DNA of 8,657 bases from positions 1-8,657 of the forward strand of contig CAKKQG010000228.1 of the NCBI GenBank assembly GCA_919901875.1, written 5' to 3'. The first letter of the stretch is position 1, and each line of letters starts with the position of its first letter. Source of the stretch: Anaerolineales bacterium (GTDB lineage: Bacteria; Chloroflexota; Anaerolineae; Anaerolineales; VGOW01). The notes under the pieces were generated by a model. It searched no databases. It saw nothing but the letters and a program-made list of their open reading frames with translations, and was not told the DNA's origin. Of the stretch, positions 1-5,898 are shown one piece after another. The translations under genes were made by a program, and so were the position numbers.

Positions 1-2
1 CC

Positions 3-587
3 CGCATGAGACTCGGGGAAAATGTTTTCGTCGCGCTGATCAATCTCGCCGCGCGCAACCGTCGTCGTTATGGCGGCTACATCATCCATCTCGGAGTGGT
101 GGTGATGGCTTTTGGAGTCGTCGGTTCGTATATGTTCCAGCAAGAGACTCAAGCCTCACTTAAACCGGGGCAGACGCTGGCGCTCGGCGGCTTCACCATG
201 CGATTCGATTCACTGACTCAATTCCCTCTGGAAGATGGGCGTGAAGTCTCGCGCGCTGAAGTCACCGTTCTCGATCAAGCAGGCAACTCACTCGGTCAAT
301 TATTTCCGCGTCACGATCTGTTTGATAGCGGGCAACCGATGACCATCCCCGGAGTCCGCAGCACGTTAGGTGAAGATTTTTATGTGCTGCTCGTCGGCTG
401 GGAACCTATCGCTGCTAACGGCGCGACGTTTAAGATTTATCTCAATCCTTTGATCAACTTGGTCTGGCTGGGCGGGTTGGTCTTCATCATCGGCACGTTG
501 GTCGCCGCCTGGCCCGATGCCGACGAAGAGAAACGTTACATTGCCGAATCGGTCAGCACGCTGGAACGCGCCGTCAAAGCCTCATGA
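3..587 (+). CDS. ccmF: Cytochrome c maturation protein CcmF, C-terminal part (5' end outside window)
   Basis: CcmF is the large membrane subunit of the System I cytochrome c heme lyase; with CcmH it joins heme to apocytochrome on the outer face of the membrane. Only about the last 195 residues are here. The frame is open to the left edge, so the ATG at 6 is almost certainly internal (full proteins have roughly 600-700 residues). Counting from that ATG, the NRRRYGGYIIHLG motif at 18-30 opens a membrane helix (about 24-43); its His28 probably matches the conserved transmembrane heme-binding His of CcmF. An extracytoplasmic domain follows, with the family-typical PRHDLFDSGQPMTIPG and LGEDFYVLL stretches (about 101-129). 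A last helix contains NPLINLVWLGGL (147-158). The stop overlaps the ccmH start (ATGA at 584-587), which suggests translational coupling. The family call is secure; the start lies outside the window. Confidence 0.93.
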   Translation, partial: RMRLGENVFVALINLAARNRRRYGGYIIHLGVVVMAFGVVGSYMFQQETQASLKPGQTLALGGFTMRFDSLTQFPLEDGREVSRAEVTVLDQAGNSLGQLFPRHDLFDSGQPMTIPGVRSTLGEDFYVLLVGWEPIAANGATFKIYLNPLINLVWLGGLVFIIGTLVAAWPDADEEKRYIAESVSTLERAVKAS

Positions 588-1201
588 ACCCGCAATTACT
601 AATTACTATTTACAAAGTAGTAACCTGGATCGTCGAGCAAGTGATTCAACGCCGAGTTGAGTCATCGCCACAGGCAAAAGCGAAAAAAGTTCAACAACGA
701 AAATCGTCGGCGTATTTTTCTGTGATGCAAATGGTGGTGTTCTTCTTTGGCGCACTTGCCGCATCCATGTTCATGTGCGTGGACTTGGTCTTCGCTCAAG
801 ACGGCAAGCCCATCACCGACGATCAAGTGAATGTGGTCGCCAAACAACTCTTCTGCCCCATCTGCGAAAACATTCCGCTTGACGTGTGTCCGACTCAAGC
901 CTGCGCGCAATGGCGCGACACCATCCGCGAAAAACTTGCCATGGGTTGGTCAGAAGATCAGATCAAAGATTATTTTGTTCAGCAATATGGCGAGCGCGTG
1001 TTGGCAAAGCCGCGCACGACAGGTTTAAGTTTATATGTGTGGATTATCCCGCCCGCCGCAATTCTGATCGGCGCATTGTTCTTCGCGTGGTATGTGCGTA
1101 ACGCGCGTATGAAAACCGCCGCTGTTGTCCCCGCCTCAACCGAAGACGAAGATGATGACTACTCTAAACAGTTAGAGAAAGAGTTAGCGAAGAGAAGATA
1201 A
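584..1201 (+). CDS. ccmH: CcmH-type thiol-disulfide subunit of the cytochrome c heme lyase, four-Cys variant
   Basis: CcmH is a membrane-anchored redox protein that presents or reduces the apocytochrome CxxCH thiols for CcmF. From the ATG at 584 the product has 205 residues: an unusual 47-residue N-terminal extension, a hydrophobic signal/anchor (about 49-70), a compact helical domain and a second membrane helix (about 151-170), then an acidic, charged cytoplasmic tail. The active site reads FCPICENIPLDVC followed by PTQACAQWR, so Cys91/Cys94 form the CxxC, with two further cysteines at 102 and 107; the classic form is LRCxxC. The WSEDQIKDYFVQQYGERVL stretch (122-140) is typical of the family. 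The start is uncertain. 584 is coupled to ccmF, but codons 4-15 lie in heptamer repeats, and Met48 (725) or Met50 (731), just before the hydrophobic segment, would give a normal signal-anchor protein. Neither candidate has a clear Shine-Dalgarno. Confidence 0.9.
   Translation: MNPQLLITIYKVVTWIVEQVIQRRVESSPQAKAKKVQQRKSSAYFSVMQMVVFFFGALAASMFMCVDLVFAQDGKPITDDQVNVVAKQLFCPICENIPLDVCPTQACAQWRDTIREKLAMGWSEDQIKDYFVQQYGERVLAKPRTTGLSLYVWIIPPAAILIGALFFAWYVRNARMKTAAVVPASTEDEDDDYSKQLEKELAKRR
594..628. repeat. Short heptamer tandem array inside the 5' end of ccmH
   Basis: Five 7-bp units in strict register (AATTACT twice, ATTTACA, AAGTAGT, AACCTGG) lie directly behind the ATGA junction of ccmF and ccmH. 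The ten bases TACTAATTAC (597-606) recur at 1303-1312 in the array after ccmH. This is the only array here placed fully inside a reading frame, and it encodes about residues 4-15 of the annotated ccmH product. Confidence 0.65.
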
Positions 1202-1203
1202 GC

Positions 1204-1348
1204 AATGAAGAATGAAGAATGAAACAATGAACAATGAAACTTCAAACTTCAAATTTCAAATTTCAAACTCCAATCTCTAATCTCTAATCTCCAATTACCA
1301 TTTACTAATTACCAAAATGGAATCTCCAATCTCCACTCCCCAATCTCC
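1204..1348. repeat. Heptamer tandem array between ccmH and the TlpA gene
   Basis: Nearly the whole spacer is made of 7-bp words. It begins with AATGAAG/AATGAAC-type units (1204-1240, with two one-base slips). From 1241 it holds exact register for ten units: TTCAAAC and TTCAAAT, then TCTAATC, then ACCATTT and ACTAATT. After a slip at the ATG (1317) it continues inside the next gene as AATCTCC (1321-1327, 1328-1334, 1342-1348) and ACTCCCC. I see no Shine-Dalgarno or clear promoter in it. It is A-rich or C/T-rich on the + strand, unlike the balanced coding sequence around it. Confidence 0.8.
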
Positions 1349-1871
1349 TCCCACCAGCCTCAAGCGCATCCTCGGTTGGGTCGCCGCCGCCAGCATCTTG
1401 GTGGCATTGCTCGGCATGATCGCCGTTAAACTGATTCAAGTTCAGCAAGGGCAAGTGTCGTCCGGCTCCGCGCCCGACTTCACGCTCAATACATTTGATG
1501 GCAAACAAATTTCGCTTCAATCACTGCGCGGCAAAGTGGTCGTATTAAATTTCTGGGCGTCGTGGTGTAAGCCGTGCGAAGATGAAGCCGCCGACCTCGA
1601 AGCGTTCCACAGAGCTTACAAAGATAAAGGCGTGGTCATGCTCGGCGCAGATTACGTGGACACCGAGAAAGAAGCGCTGGCTTACATCAAAAAGTTCAAC
1701 ATCACATATCCTATGGGACCTGATCTCGGCACCAAGATGTCGCAAGCCTATCGCATCAAAGGCGTGCCAGAAACTTTTGTGATTGACAAGCAAGGACAGT
1801 TGATCAAAGTGATTGTGGGACCGACGACGAGCAAGGACTTATCTCAAATTGTGGAGCCGTTATTGAAGTAA
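1317..1871 (+). CDS. Membrane-anchored thioredoxin of the TlpA/ResA/CcmG (DsbE) family
   Basis: This is a 184-residue thiol-disulfide oxidoreductase that probably keeps apocytochrome c heme-binding cysteines, or CcmH, reduced outside the cytoplasm. After a short N-terminal tail comes one membrane helix (about 19-38), then APDFTLNTFDGKQISL (52-67), which is the usual opening of the AhpC/TSA-Redoxin-type fold. The active site is WASWCKPC (Cys84, Cys87). GVPETFVID (149-157) holds the cis-proline (Pro151) in the form typical of CcmG. The length fits the family. The start at 1317 is the only ATG ahead of the membrane helix. It has no visible Shine-Dalgarno, and codons 3-11 are built of AATCTCC-type heptamers, so the N-terminal MESPISTPQSPP stretch is probably repeat-derived and dispensable. 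The position between ccmH and the CcmI-like gene supports the CcmG role; ResA-like function remains possible. Confidence 0.9.
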   Translation: MESPISTPQSPPTSLKRILGWVAAASILVALLGMIAVKLIQVQQGQVSSGSAPDFTLNTFDGKQISLQSLRGKVVVLNFWASWCKPCEDEAADLEAFHRAYKDKGVVMLGADYVDTEKEALAYIKKFNITYPMGPDLGTKMSQAYRIKGVPETFVIDKQGQLIKVIVGPTTSKDLSQIVEPLLK

Positions 1872-1874
1872 TCA

Positions 1875-1937
1875 GTTACCAGTGAACAGTAAACAGTCAC
1901 ATCACTGATCACTGATAACTGACCACTGATTACTAAA
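1875..1937. repeat. Heptamer tandem array with central polarity switch
   Basis: Nine 7-bp units fill the spacer after the TlpA gene without a slip. The left part is GTTACCA, GTGAACA, GTAAACA, GTCACAT and the right part CACTGAT (1903, 1910 and 1924), AACTGAC, TACTAAA. Left units read CAGT across their joints and right units read ACTG, so the halves are roughly reverse complements. The segments at 1873-1884 and 1910-1921 pair at 11 of 12 positions. No other signal is visible before the ATG at 1943. Confidence 0.8.
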
Positions 1938-1942
1938 TACAC

Positions 1943-2440
1943 ATGGATCTCGGATTTATTTTCACCGCACTCGCTCTCTTCATTCTAGTCGCCGCCTTCG
2001 TCGCCCGCCCGCTCATCGAGAAGATGAGCGGCGTGGAAACCGAAAAGACTCACGCCGATGATCTCTTTGCCCAGCGCGAAGCGATCTTGATCGAACTGCG
2101 TGACGTGGATTTCGATCACGACACGGGCAAGATGAACGACGACGATCACAAGGAACAACGCGCCCGCCTCACGGCGAAGGGAGTGGAAGTTCTGCGCGCT
2201 CTCGACGCACTCAAATCGCAAGAAGTCGCGCCGCTCCTCAACACAGTTGAAGACGAAATTGAAAATCTGATCGCCATCAAGCGCGGCAAGAAGATCGTCA
2301 AGCCATTACCCTCTAACGGCAAAACACCTCAAGGCACCGCCGATACATTCTTCTGCACCCAATGCGGCACGCCAGCCCATGCCGACGACAAATTCTGCGC
2401 CAAGTGCGGGGCGGCGTTGCAAAAGGTTTGGCAGGATTGA
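1943..2440 (+). CDS. CcmI-like membrane coiled-coil protein with C-terminal zinc ribbon
   Basis: The 165-residue product has one N-terminal membrane helix (about 4-21), a charged helical segment (about 38-95) and a C-terminal zinc ribbon with paired CxxC knuckles (Cys138/Cys141 and Cys152/Cys155, in FCTQCGT and FCAKCGAAL). The helical part contains the pattern LRDVDFDHDTGKMNDDDHKE, which resembles the cytoplasmic loop of proteobacterial CcmI (a short acidic helix, then Gly, then a second charged helix). Unlike CcmI there is no second membrane helix and no TPR domain. The zinc ribbon suggests the soluble part is cytoplasmic. Its place between the CcmG-type gene and the cytochrome gene supports a role in cytochrome c assembly, perhaps as a scaffold for CcmF/CcmH, but this is inference. 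The start at 1943 leaves the membrane helix intact and has no recognisable Shine-Dalgarno. Confidence 0.75.
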   Translation: MDLGFIFTALALFILVAAFVARPLIEKMSGVETEKTHADDLFAQREAILIELRDVDFDHDTGKMNDDDHKEQRARLTAKGVEVLRALDALKSQEVAPLLNTVEDEIENLIAIKRGKKIVKPLPSNGKTPQGTADTFFCTQCGTPAHADDKFCAKCGAALQKVWQD

Positions 2441-2449
2441 TTTGATTTC

Positions 2450-2503
2450 GTAGGGGCGACCCTTGCGGTCGCCCTTTTGAGCGGGGGCAAGCCCCGCCCC
2501 TAC
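2450..2503. repeat. GC-rich palindromic spacer element with two hairpins
   Basis: The outer arms GTAGGGGC (2450-2457) and GCCCCTAC (2496-2503) are perfect inverted repeats. Inside are two local stems: 2454-2461 with 2467-2474 (8 bp, loop CTTGC), followed by TTTT at 2475-2478, and 2481-2486 with 2492-2497 (6 bp, loop of 5). The element fills the spacer between the zinc-ribbon gene and the cytochrome gene. It looks like a dispersed small palindromic repeat. The first hairpin plus T-run could also act as a weak terminator or an mRNA 3' end stabiliser. It is unlike the heptamer arrays at the other spacers. Confidence 0.7.
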
Positions 2504-2511
2504 ACCCCACC

Positions 2512-4326
2512 ATGATCAAAAAAATAATTCTCTCTCTCTCTTTCATCTTTGTCCTCGCCGCCTGTTCTCTGGCCGACGATGTCACACCGCCACCCGGTTT
2601 CAAACCGCAAGTGCAAAGCACGCTCGCGCCGTCGCAGATGCCTAACGCTAAAGTAACGCCGGTTGATGTAAGCAATGCCGCACCATCATCGTTGCCCTCA
2701 CCTTCTTTAGGCGCGGCGATTTACGCCAAGAACTGCACCCGCTGTCACGGAGTTAACGGCGCGGGCGATGGGCAACTCGTGGCGCAGATTCCGTTTCCGC
2801 TGCCGGACTTCACCAAACCCGATCTGGCTCGAACCACGACTCCGCAAAAATGGTATGGGGCGATCACCAACGGCAACTTAGATCGCATAATGCCACCGTG
2901 GCAAACGCTCTCCGATTCAGAGCGTTGGAATCTTGTGTCGTATCTCTACACATTAAGCACGCCGCCGAATCAAATTGAATCAGGTCGCAAGGTGTATGAA
3001 TCAAATTGCCAAAGCTGTCACGGCTCAAACGGCAAAGGCGGCGTCCCCGAAGTGAAAGTGGATTTCACGAATCAAAGCTACGTCGTCAAAAAATCCAACA
3101 ATGATCTATTTGAAGCCATCAGCAAAGTGACCGCGCACAAATTAGAGTCTGTCAACGAATCGGATCGCCGCGCGGCGATTGATTATGTGCGCTCACTGTC
3201 GTACGATGTCGCGCCTGTGGTGCAAGCCAATAAAGGCGCGGTGAGCGGAAAGATCAGCAACGGCACACCCGACGGAAAAGTTCCAGCCGATCAACCCATC
3301 GTCTTAAACATCTTCGACAACTTTCAACCAACCGAGTCGATCACCGTCACTGCCAAGATGGACGGCGCGTTCATCTTCAACGACGTGAAGATGAACGACG
3401 GGCGGGCGTTTATCCTCAGCACCAAATACAACGGCATCACTTACGTCTCCGATGTTGGCAGTGTGACCGCCGGGACAACGACTTACGACTTGCCGATTCA
3501 AATTTTTGAAGTGACGAATGATTCGGGCGCGGTGCGGATCGAACAGATGCACATTGTGTTTGAGTTTGACAGCGGCAACGCCAGCGTGGGCGAACTCTAC
3601 GTGATCAGCAACTTGGGTGATCGTGCGTATGCCGCCGCAAAACTCGGCGACCCGACTCTCAATTTTGCGCTGCCCAGCGGATACAAGAATTTGCAATTTG
3701 AAGATGGCGACATCGGTGATCGTTACAAGCTCACCGCCGACGGTTTCGCCGACACTCAAGCGGTGCGCCCCGGCGCGAGCAACTATCAGATCGTGTCGCA
3801 ATACCTGTTGCCGTATAGCGACGCGCTGACTTTTACTCAAAAAATTTTCTACACCACTAACAGCCTCAGCATCCTGATACCGGATGTCGGCGTCACTTTA
3901 AGCGGCGGCGGATTCACCGACATGGGTGTGCGCGATATTCAAGGCACAAAATTCAGAACGTATACCTCCAACGGCGCGAAAGCCGGTGACGTGATCAAAT
4001 TCGATCTCAAGGGCAAGCCGACTCTCAACGCGAATGCCGCCGCGCCTTCTTCAACCACCGATACCACCACTGCCCTCATCGGCGGGCTGGCGTTAGGACT
4101 CGCGCTGTCTATCGTGGCGTTGTATTACTGGAATACGAAGAACGCGCAGACTCCGCAGTCGGCAACCGTGAACGTGAAGCATATCTCCAAACGCCGCGAT
4201 GAACTCGTCGCCGAGATCGCCGACCTCGACGAGGGTTTTGAGAACGGCGAATACTCTGAAGCCGAATACAAAAAAGAAAGAGAAAAGTTGAAGGCGGAGT
4301 TGAGGCGCGTGATGCGTAATTCGTGA
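2512..4326 (+). CDS. Diheme cytochrome c lipoprotein with beta-rich domains, membrane helix and CcmI-like cytoplasmic tail
   Basis: The 604-residue product begins with a lipoprotein signal (lipobox LAAC, Cys18). A proline/serine linker leads to two cytochrome c domains: CTRCH at 75-79 with probable axial Met127 in the sequence RIMPPW, and CQSCH at 166-170. The second domain has no Met after its heme motif; His209 or Lys210 sits where the Met is expected. Residues about 242-505 look like one or two extracytoplasmic beta-sandwich domains (an opening GAVSGKISNGTPDGK resembling carboxypeptidase-regulatory-like repeats, then a Gly/Thr/Asp-rich domain). A membrane helix (about 520-540) and a charged coil (about 560-601) end it. 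That coil aligns without gaps with the coil of the zinc-ribbon protein encoded just upstream. The protein is probably an exported electron carrier tethered at both ends and matured by the surrounding Ccm proteins; its redox partners are unknown. The start has no Shine-Dalgarno but gives a perfect signal peptide. Confidence 0.85.
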   Translation: MIKKIILSLSFIFVLAACSLADDVTPPPGFKPQVQSTLAPSQMPNAKVTPVDVSNAAPSSLPSPSLGAAIYAKNCTRCHGVNGAGDGQLVAQIPFPLPDFTKPDLARTTTPQKWYGAITNGNLDRIMPPWQTLSDSERWNLVSYLYTLSTPPNQIESGRKVYESNCQSCHGSNGKGGVPEVKVDFTNQSYVVKKSNNDLFEAISKVTAHKLESVNESDRRAAIDYVRSLSYDVAPVVQANKGAVSGKISNGTPDGKVPADQPIVLNIFDNFQPTESITVTAKMDGAFIFNDVKMNDGRAFILSTKYNGITYVSDVGSVTAGTTTYDLPIQIFEVTNDSGAVRIEQMHIVFEFDSGNASVGELYVISNLGDRAYAAAKLGDPTLNFALPSGYKNLQFEDGDIGDRYKLTADGFADTQAVRPGASNYQIVSQYLLPYSDALTFTQKIFYTTNSLSILIPDVGVTLSGGGFTDMGVRDIQGTKFRTYTSNGAKAGDVIKFDLKGKPTLNANAAAPSSTTDTTTALIGGLALGLALSIVALYYWNTKNAQTPQSATVNVKHISKRRDELVAEIADLDEGFENGEYSEAEYKKEREKLKAELRRVMRNS

Positions 4327-4405
4327 AGCGTGATACGTGATGCGTGATGCGTATTCCGTATTGCGTATTGCGTAACGAAATACGGAATACGAAATACGAA
4401 ATACG
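4308..4405. repeat. Heptamer tandem array spanning the cytochrome gene stop codon, with inverted second half
   Basis: Fourteen 7-bp units in perfect register (98 bp). Left units are CGTGATG, CGTAATT, CGTGAAG, CGTATTC, CGTATTG; right units are AAATACG and GAATACG, the reverse-complement style of the left words, switching at 4371-4378. A perfect 12-bp inverted repeat is CGTATTCCGTAT (4350-4361) with 4380-4391. The first three units lie inside the cytochrome gene and supply its last codons and TGA stop (4324-4326). Only 15 bases remain between the array and the ccmA ATG. Confidence 0.88.
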
Positions 4406-4420
4406 GTTTAAGCGACACCA

Positions 4421-5116
4421 ATGATAGAGATACACAACCTCACCAAAAACTTCGGCATGAAACCCGTGCTGCGCGGAGTCAATCTCACGGTGGAGCGCGG
4501 CGAGTTTGTGGCGTTGATGGGACCGAACGGCGCGGGCAAGACGACTCTACTGCGGATCGTCGCTTCACTCACGCGACCCACCTTGGGGCGTGTTCGGGTG
4601 AATAGCTTTGATCTCCCGGCGCACGCCGACTCGGTGCGTCGCGTGTTGGGCGTGGTCTCGCATCACACGCTGCTCTATGGCGATCTGACCGCCGAAGAAA
4701 ATTTGCGCTTCTACGGTCAACTGTATAGCGTGGAAAATTTGTCGAAGCGAATCGATGACGTTTTAAATCAGGTGGGATTGAGCAAGAGACGGCACGACCT
4801 TGTGCGCTCTTTTTCGCGCGGCATGGCGCAGCGGCTCTCCATCGGGCGCGCGGTGCTCCATTCACCCGACGTGATGCTGTTCGACGAGCCGCACACCGGG
4901 CTCGATCAAGAGGCAAGCGCGATGCTGGATAAACTTCTCAAATCTGTTGCCGCGCAGGGGCGCAGCGTGCTGATGATCTCGCACGATCTACCGCGCTCAT
5001 TGCAATTAGCCGATCGCGTGACGATCCTTTCGCACGGCAAGATCGCTTACGACTCACCGACAAAAAATTTATCGCTTGCCGATTTTGCCAAGACCTATAA
5101 TGAACTCGCGCAATGA
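4421..5116 (+). CDS. ccmA: Heme exporter ATP-binding protein CcmA
   Basis: CcmA is the cytoplasmic ATPase of the CcmABCD complex, whose ATP hydrolysis releases heme-loaded CcmE. The product has 231 residues, a normal length for the family. Walker A is GPNGAGKTT (34-42), the ABC signature is SRGMAQR (132-138) in the Met form common in CcmA, Walker B is [12 protein letters not shown] (151-162) with Asp155/Glu156, and the switch His is His188 in SHD. The segment [19 protein letters not shown] (84-102) is typical of CcmA. The Q-loop position, usually reached through His-Gln, reads SHHTLLY (80-86), so His82 stands where Gln is common. The start gives a complete first strand ([12 protein letters not shown]); no Shine-Dalgarno is visible and the spacer is almost all heptamer repeat. 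ccmB follows after an octamer array. Confidence 0.93.
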   Translation: MIEIHNLTKNFGMKPVLRGVNLTVERGEFVALMGPNGAGKTTLLRIVASLTRPTLGRVRVNSFDLPAHADSVRRVLGVVSHHTLLYGDLTAEENLRFYGQLYSVENLSKRIDDVLNQVGLSKRRHDLVRSFSRGMAQRLSIGRAVLHSPDVMLFDEPHTGLDQEASAMLDKLLKSVAAQGRSVLMISHDLPRSLQLADRVTILSHGKIAYDSPTKNLSLADFAKTYNELAQ

Positions 5117-5131
5117 CGAGGAATGGAAATA

Positions 5132-5211
5132 CGTAAACAAGTAAACAGGTAGACACGTTTCCCTTGTTTCCCTGCTTCCTTGTTTCCCTGTATACCTGTT
5201 TACCCATATCC
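5132..5211. repeat. Octamer tandem array between ccmA and ccmB
   Basis: Ten 8-bp units in register (80 bp). Left units are CGTAAACA, AGTAAACA, GGTAGACA; right units are TTGTTTCC, CTGCTTCC, CTGTATAC, CTGTTTAC, CCATATCC. The segment CCTTGTTTCCCTG occurs twice 16 bp apart (5162-5174, 5178-5190). The arms GTAAACAGGTA (5141-5151) and TACCTGTTTAC (5193-5203) are perfect inverted repeats. The period is 8, not 7, but the design matches the other arrays. Nine bases separate it from the ccmB ATG, with no Shine-Dalgarno. Confidence 0.85.
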
Positions 5212-5220
5212 CTTTTTATA

Positions 5221-5895
5221 ATGAAGTCTTACCTCCAAGCCATTCTCGCCATCGCCCACAAAGACCTTGCGGCAGAAATACGAAGCCGCGAACTCGTCAG
5301 CGCGATGCTGGTCTTCTCGTTACTCGTGGTGTTGATCTTTAACTTTGCGCTTGATCTCGACAAGTCGGCGCGAGAGAATGTGGCGGCAGGCGTGTTGTGG
5401 GTCACCTTCACCTTTGCCGGAACGTTGGGTCTTAACCGCACCTTCGCCGCCGAAAAAGATCGAGGCTCGCTTGATGGTCTTCTGCTCGCGCCGGTAGATC
5501 GCACGGCGATCTATTTTGGAAAATTGATCAGCACACTCGTCTTCATGCTGCTGGTCGAGGCGGTTGTGCTGCCTGTGTTCACCGTGCTATATGGAATCTC
5601 GCTCTTCAACATTTTATTGTTCGGCGTGATCTTGCTCGGCACGTTTGGTTATGGCGGGGTCGGCACGTTGCTGGCCTGCATGGCGGCGCAAACGCGGACG
5701 CGCGATGTGATGTTGCCGATTCTTTTATTCCCCGTCACCGTCCCGGTCATGCTCGGCGCAGTGCGCGCCAGCACCGGCATCCTCGCCAATGCTGAGTGGG
5801 GCGAAATCCTAACTTGGATCAACATTTTGGTTGTCTACGATGTGATCTTCGTGGCAGTGGCGGTGATGGTGTTTGATTATTTGATTGAAGAATAG
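5221..5895 (+). CDS. ccmB: Heme exporter membrane protein CcmB
   Basis: CcmB is the permease-like partner of the CcmA ATPase in the heme-handling ABC module. From the ATG at 5221 the product has 224 residues, close to the usual 220. It begins with an amphipathic stretch containing KDLAAEIRSRE (14-24), a CcmB hallmark, followed by about six membrane helices. The loop EKDRGSLDGLLLAP followed by VDRTAIYFGK (78-101) is the second family hallmark and is where the ATPase probably docks. A TTG at 5164 in the same frame would add 19 residues, but these are encoded by the octamer array and would spoil the known N-terminus, so 5221 is preferred. The gene sits between ccmA and ccmC in standard System I order, with an octamer array before it and a heptamer array after it. 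Confidence 0.92.
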   Translation: MKSYLQAILAIAHKDLAAEIRSRELVSAMLVFSLLVVLIFNFALDLDKSARENVAAGVLWVTFTFAGTLGLNRTFAAEKDRGSLDGLLLAPVDRTAIYFGKLISTLVFMLLVEAVVLPVFTVLYGISLFNILLFGVILLGTFGYGGVGTLLACMAAQTRTRDVMLPILLFPVTVPVMLGAVRASTGILANAEWGEILTWINILVVYDVIFVAVAVMVFDYLIEE

Positions 5896-5898
5896 CTG

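Noticed and set aside
3304..3840. 178-codon frame on the - strand opposite the cytochrome gene
   Set aside because: It is a shadow of a gene with lipobox, heme motifs and a beta-rich domain; no ribosome binding site or recognisable protein.
5164..5220. TTG start giving CcmB 19 extra residues
   Set aside because: The added codons lie in the octamer array, there is no ribosome binding site, and the ATG at 5221 gives the normal CcmB length and N-terminal motif.
5217..5222. TATAAT overlapping the ccmB start codon as a promoter
   Set aside because: It would start transcription inside ccmB; the match is best explained by the T/A-rich end of the spacer.
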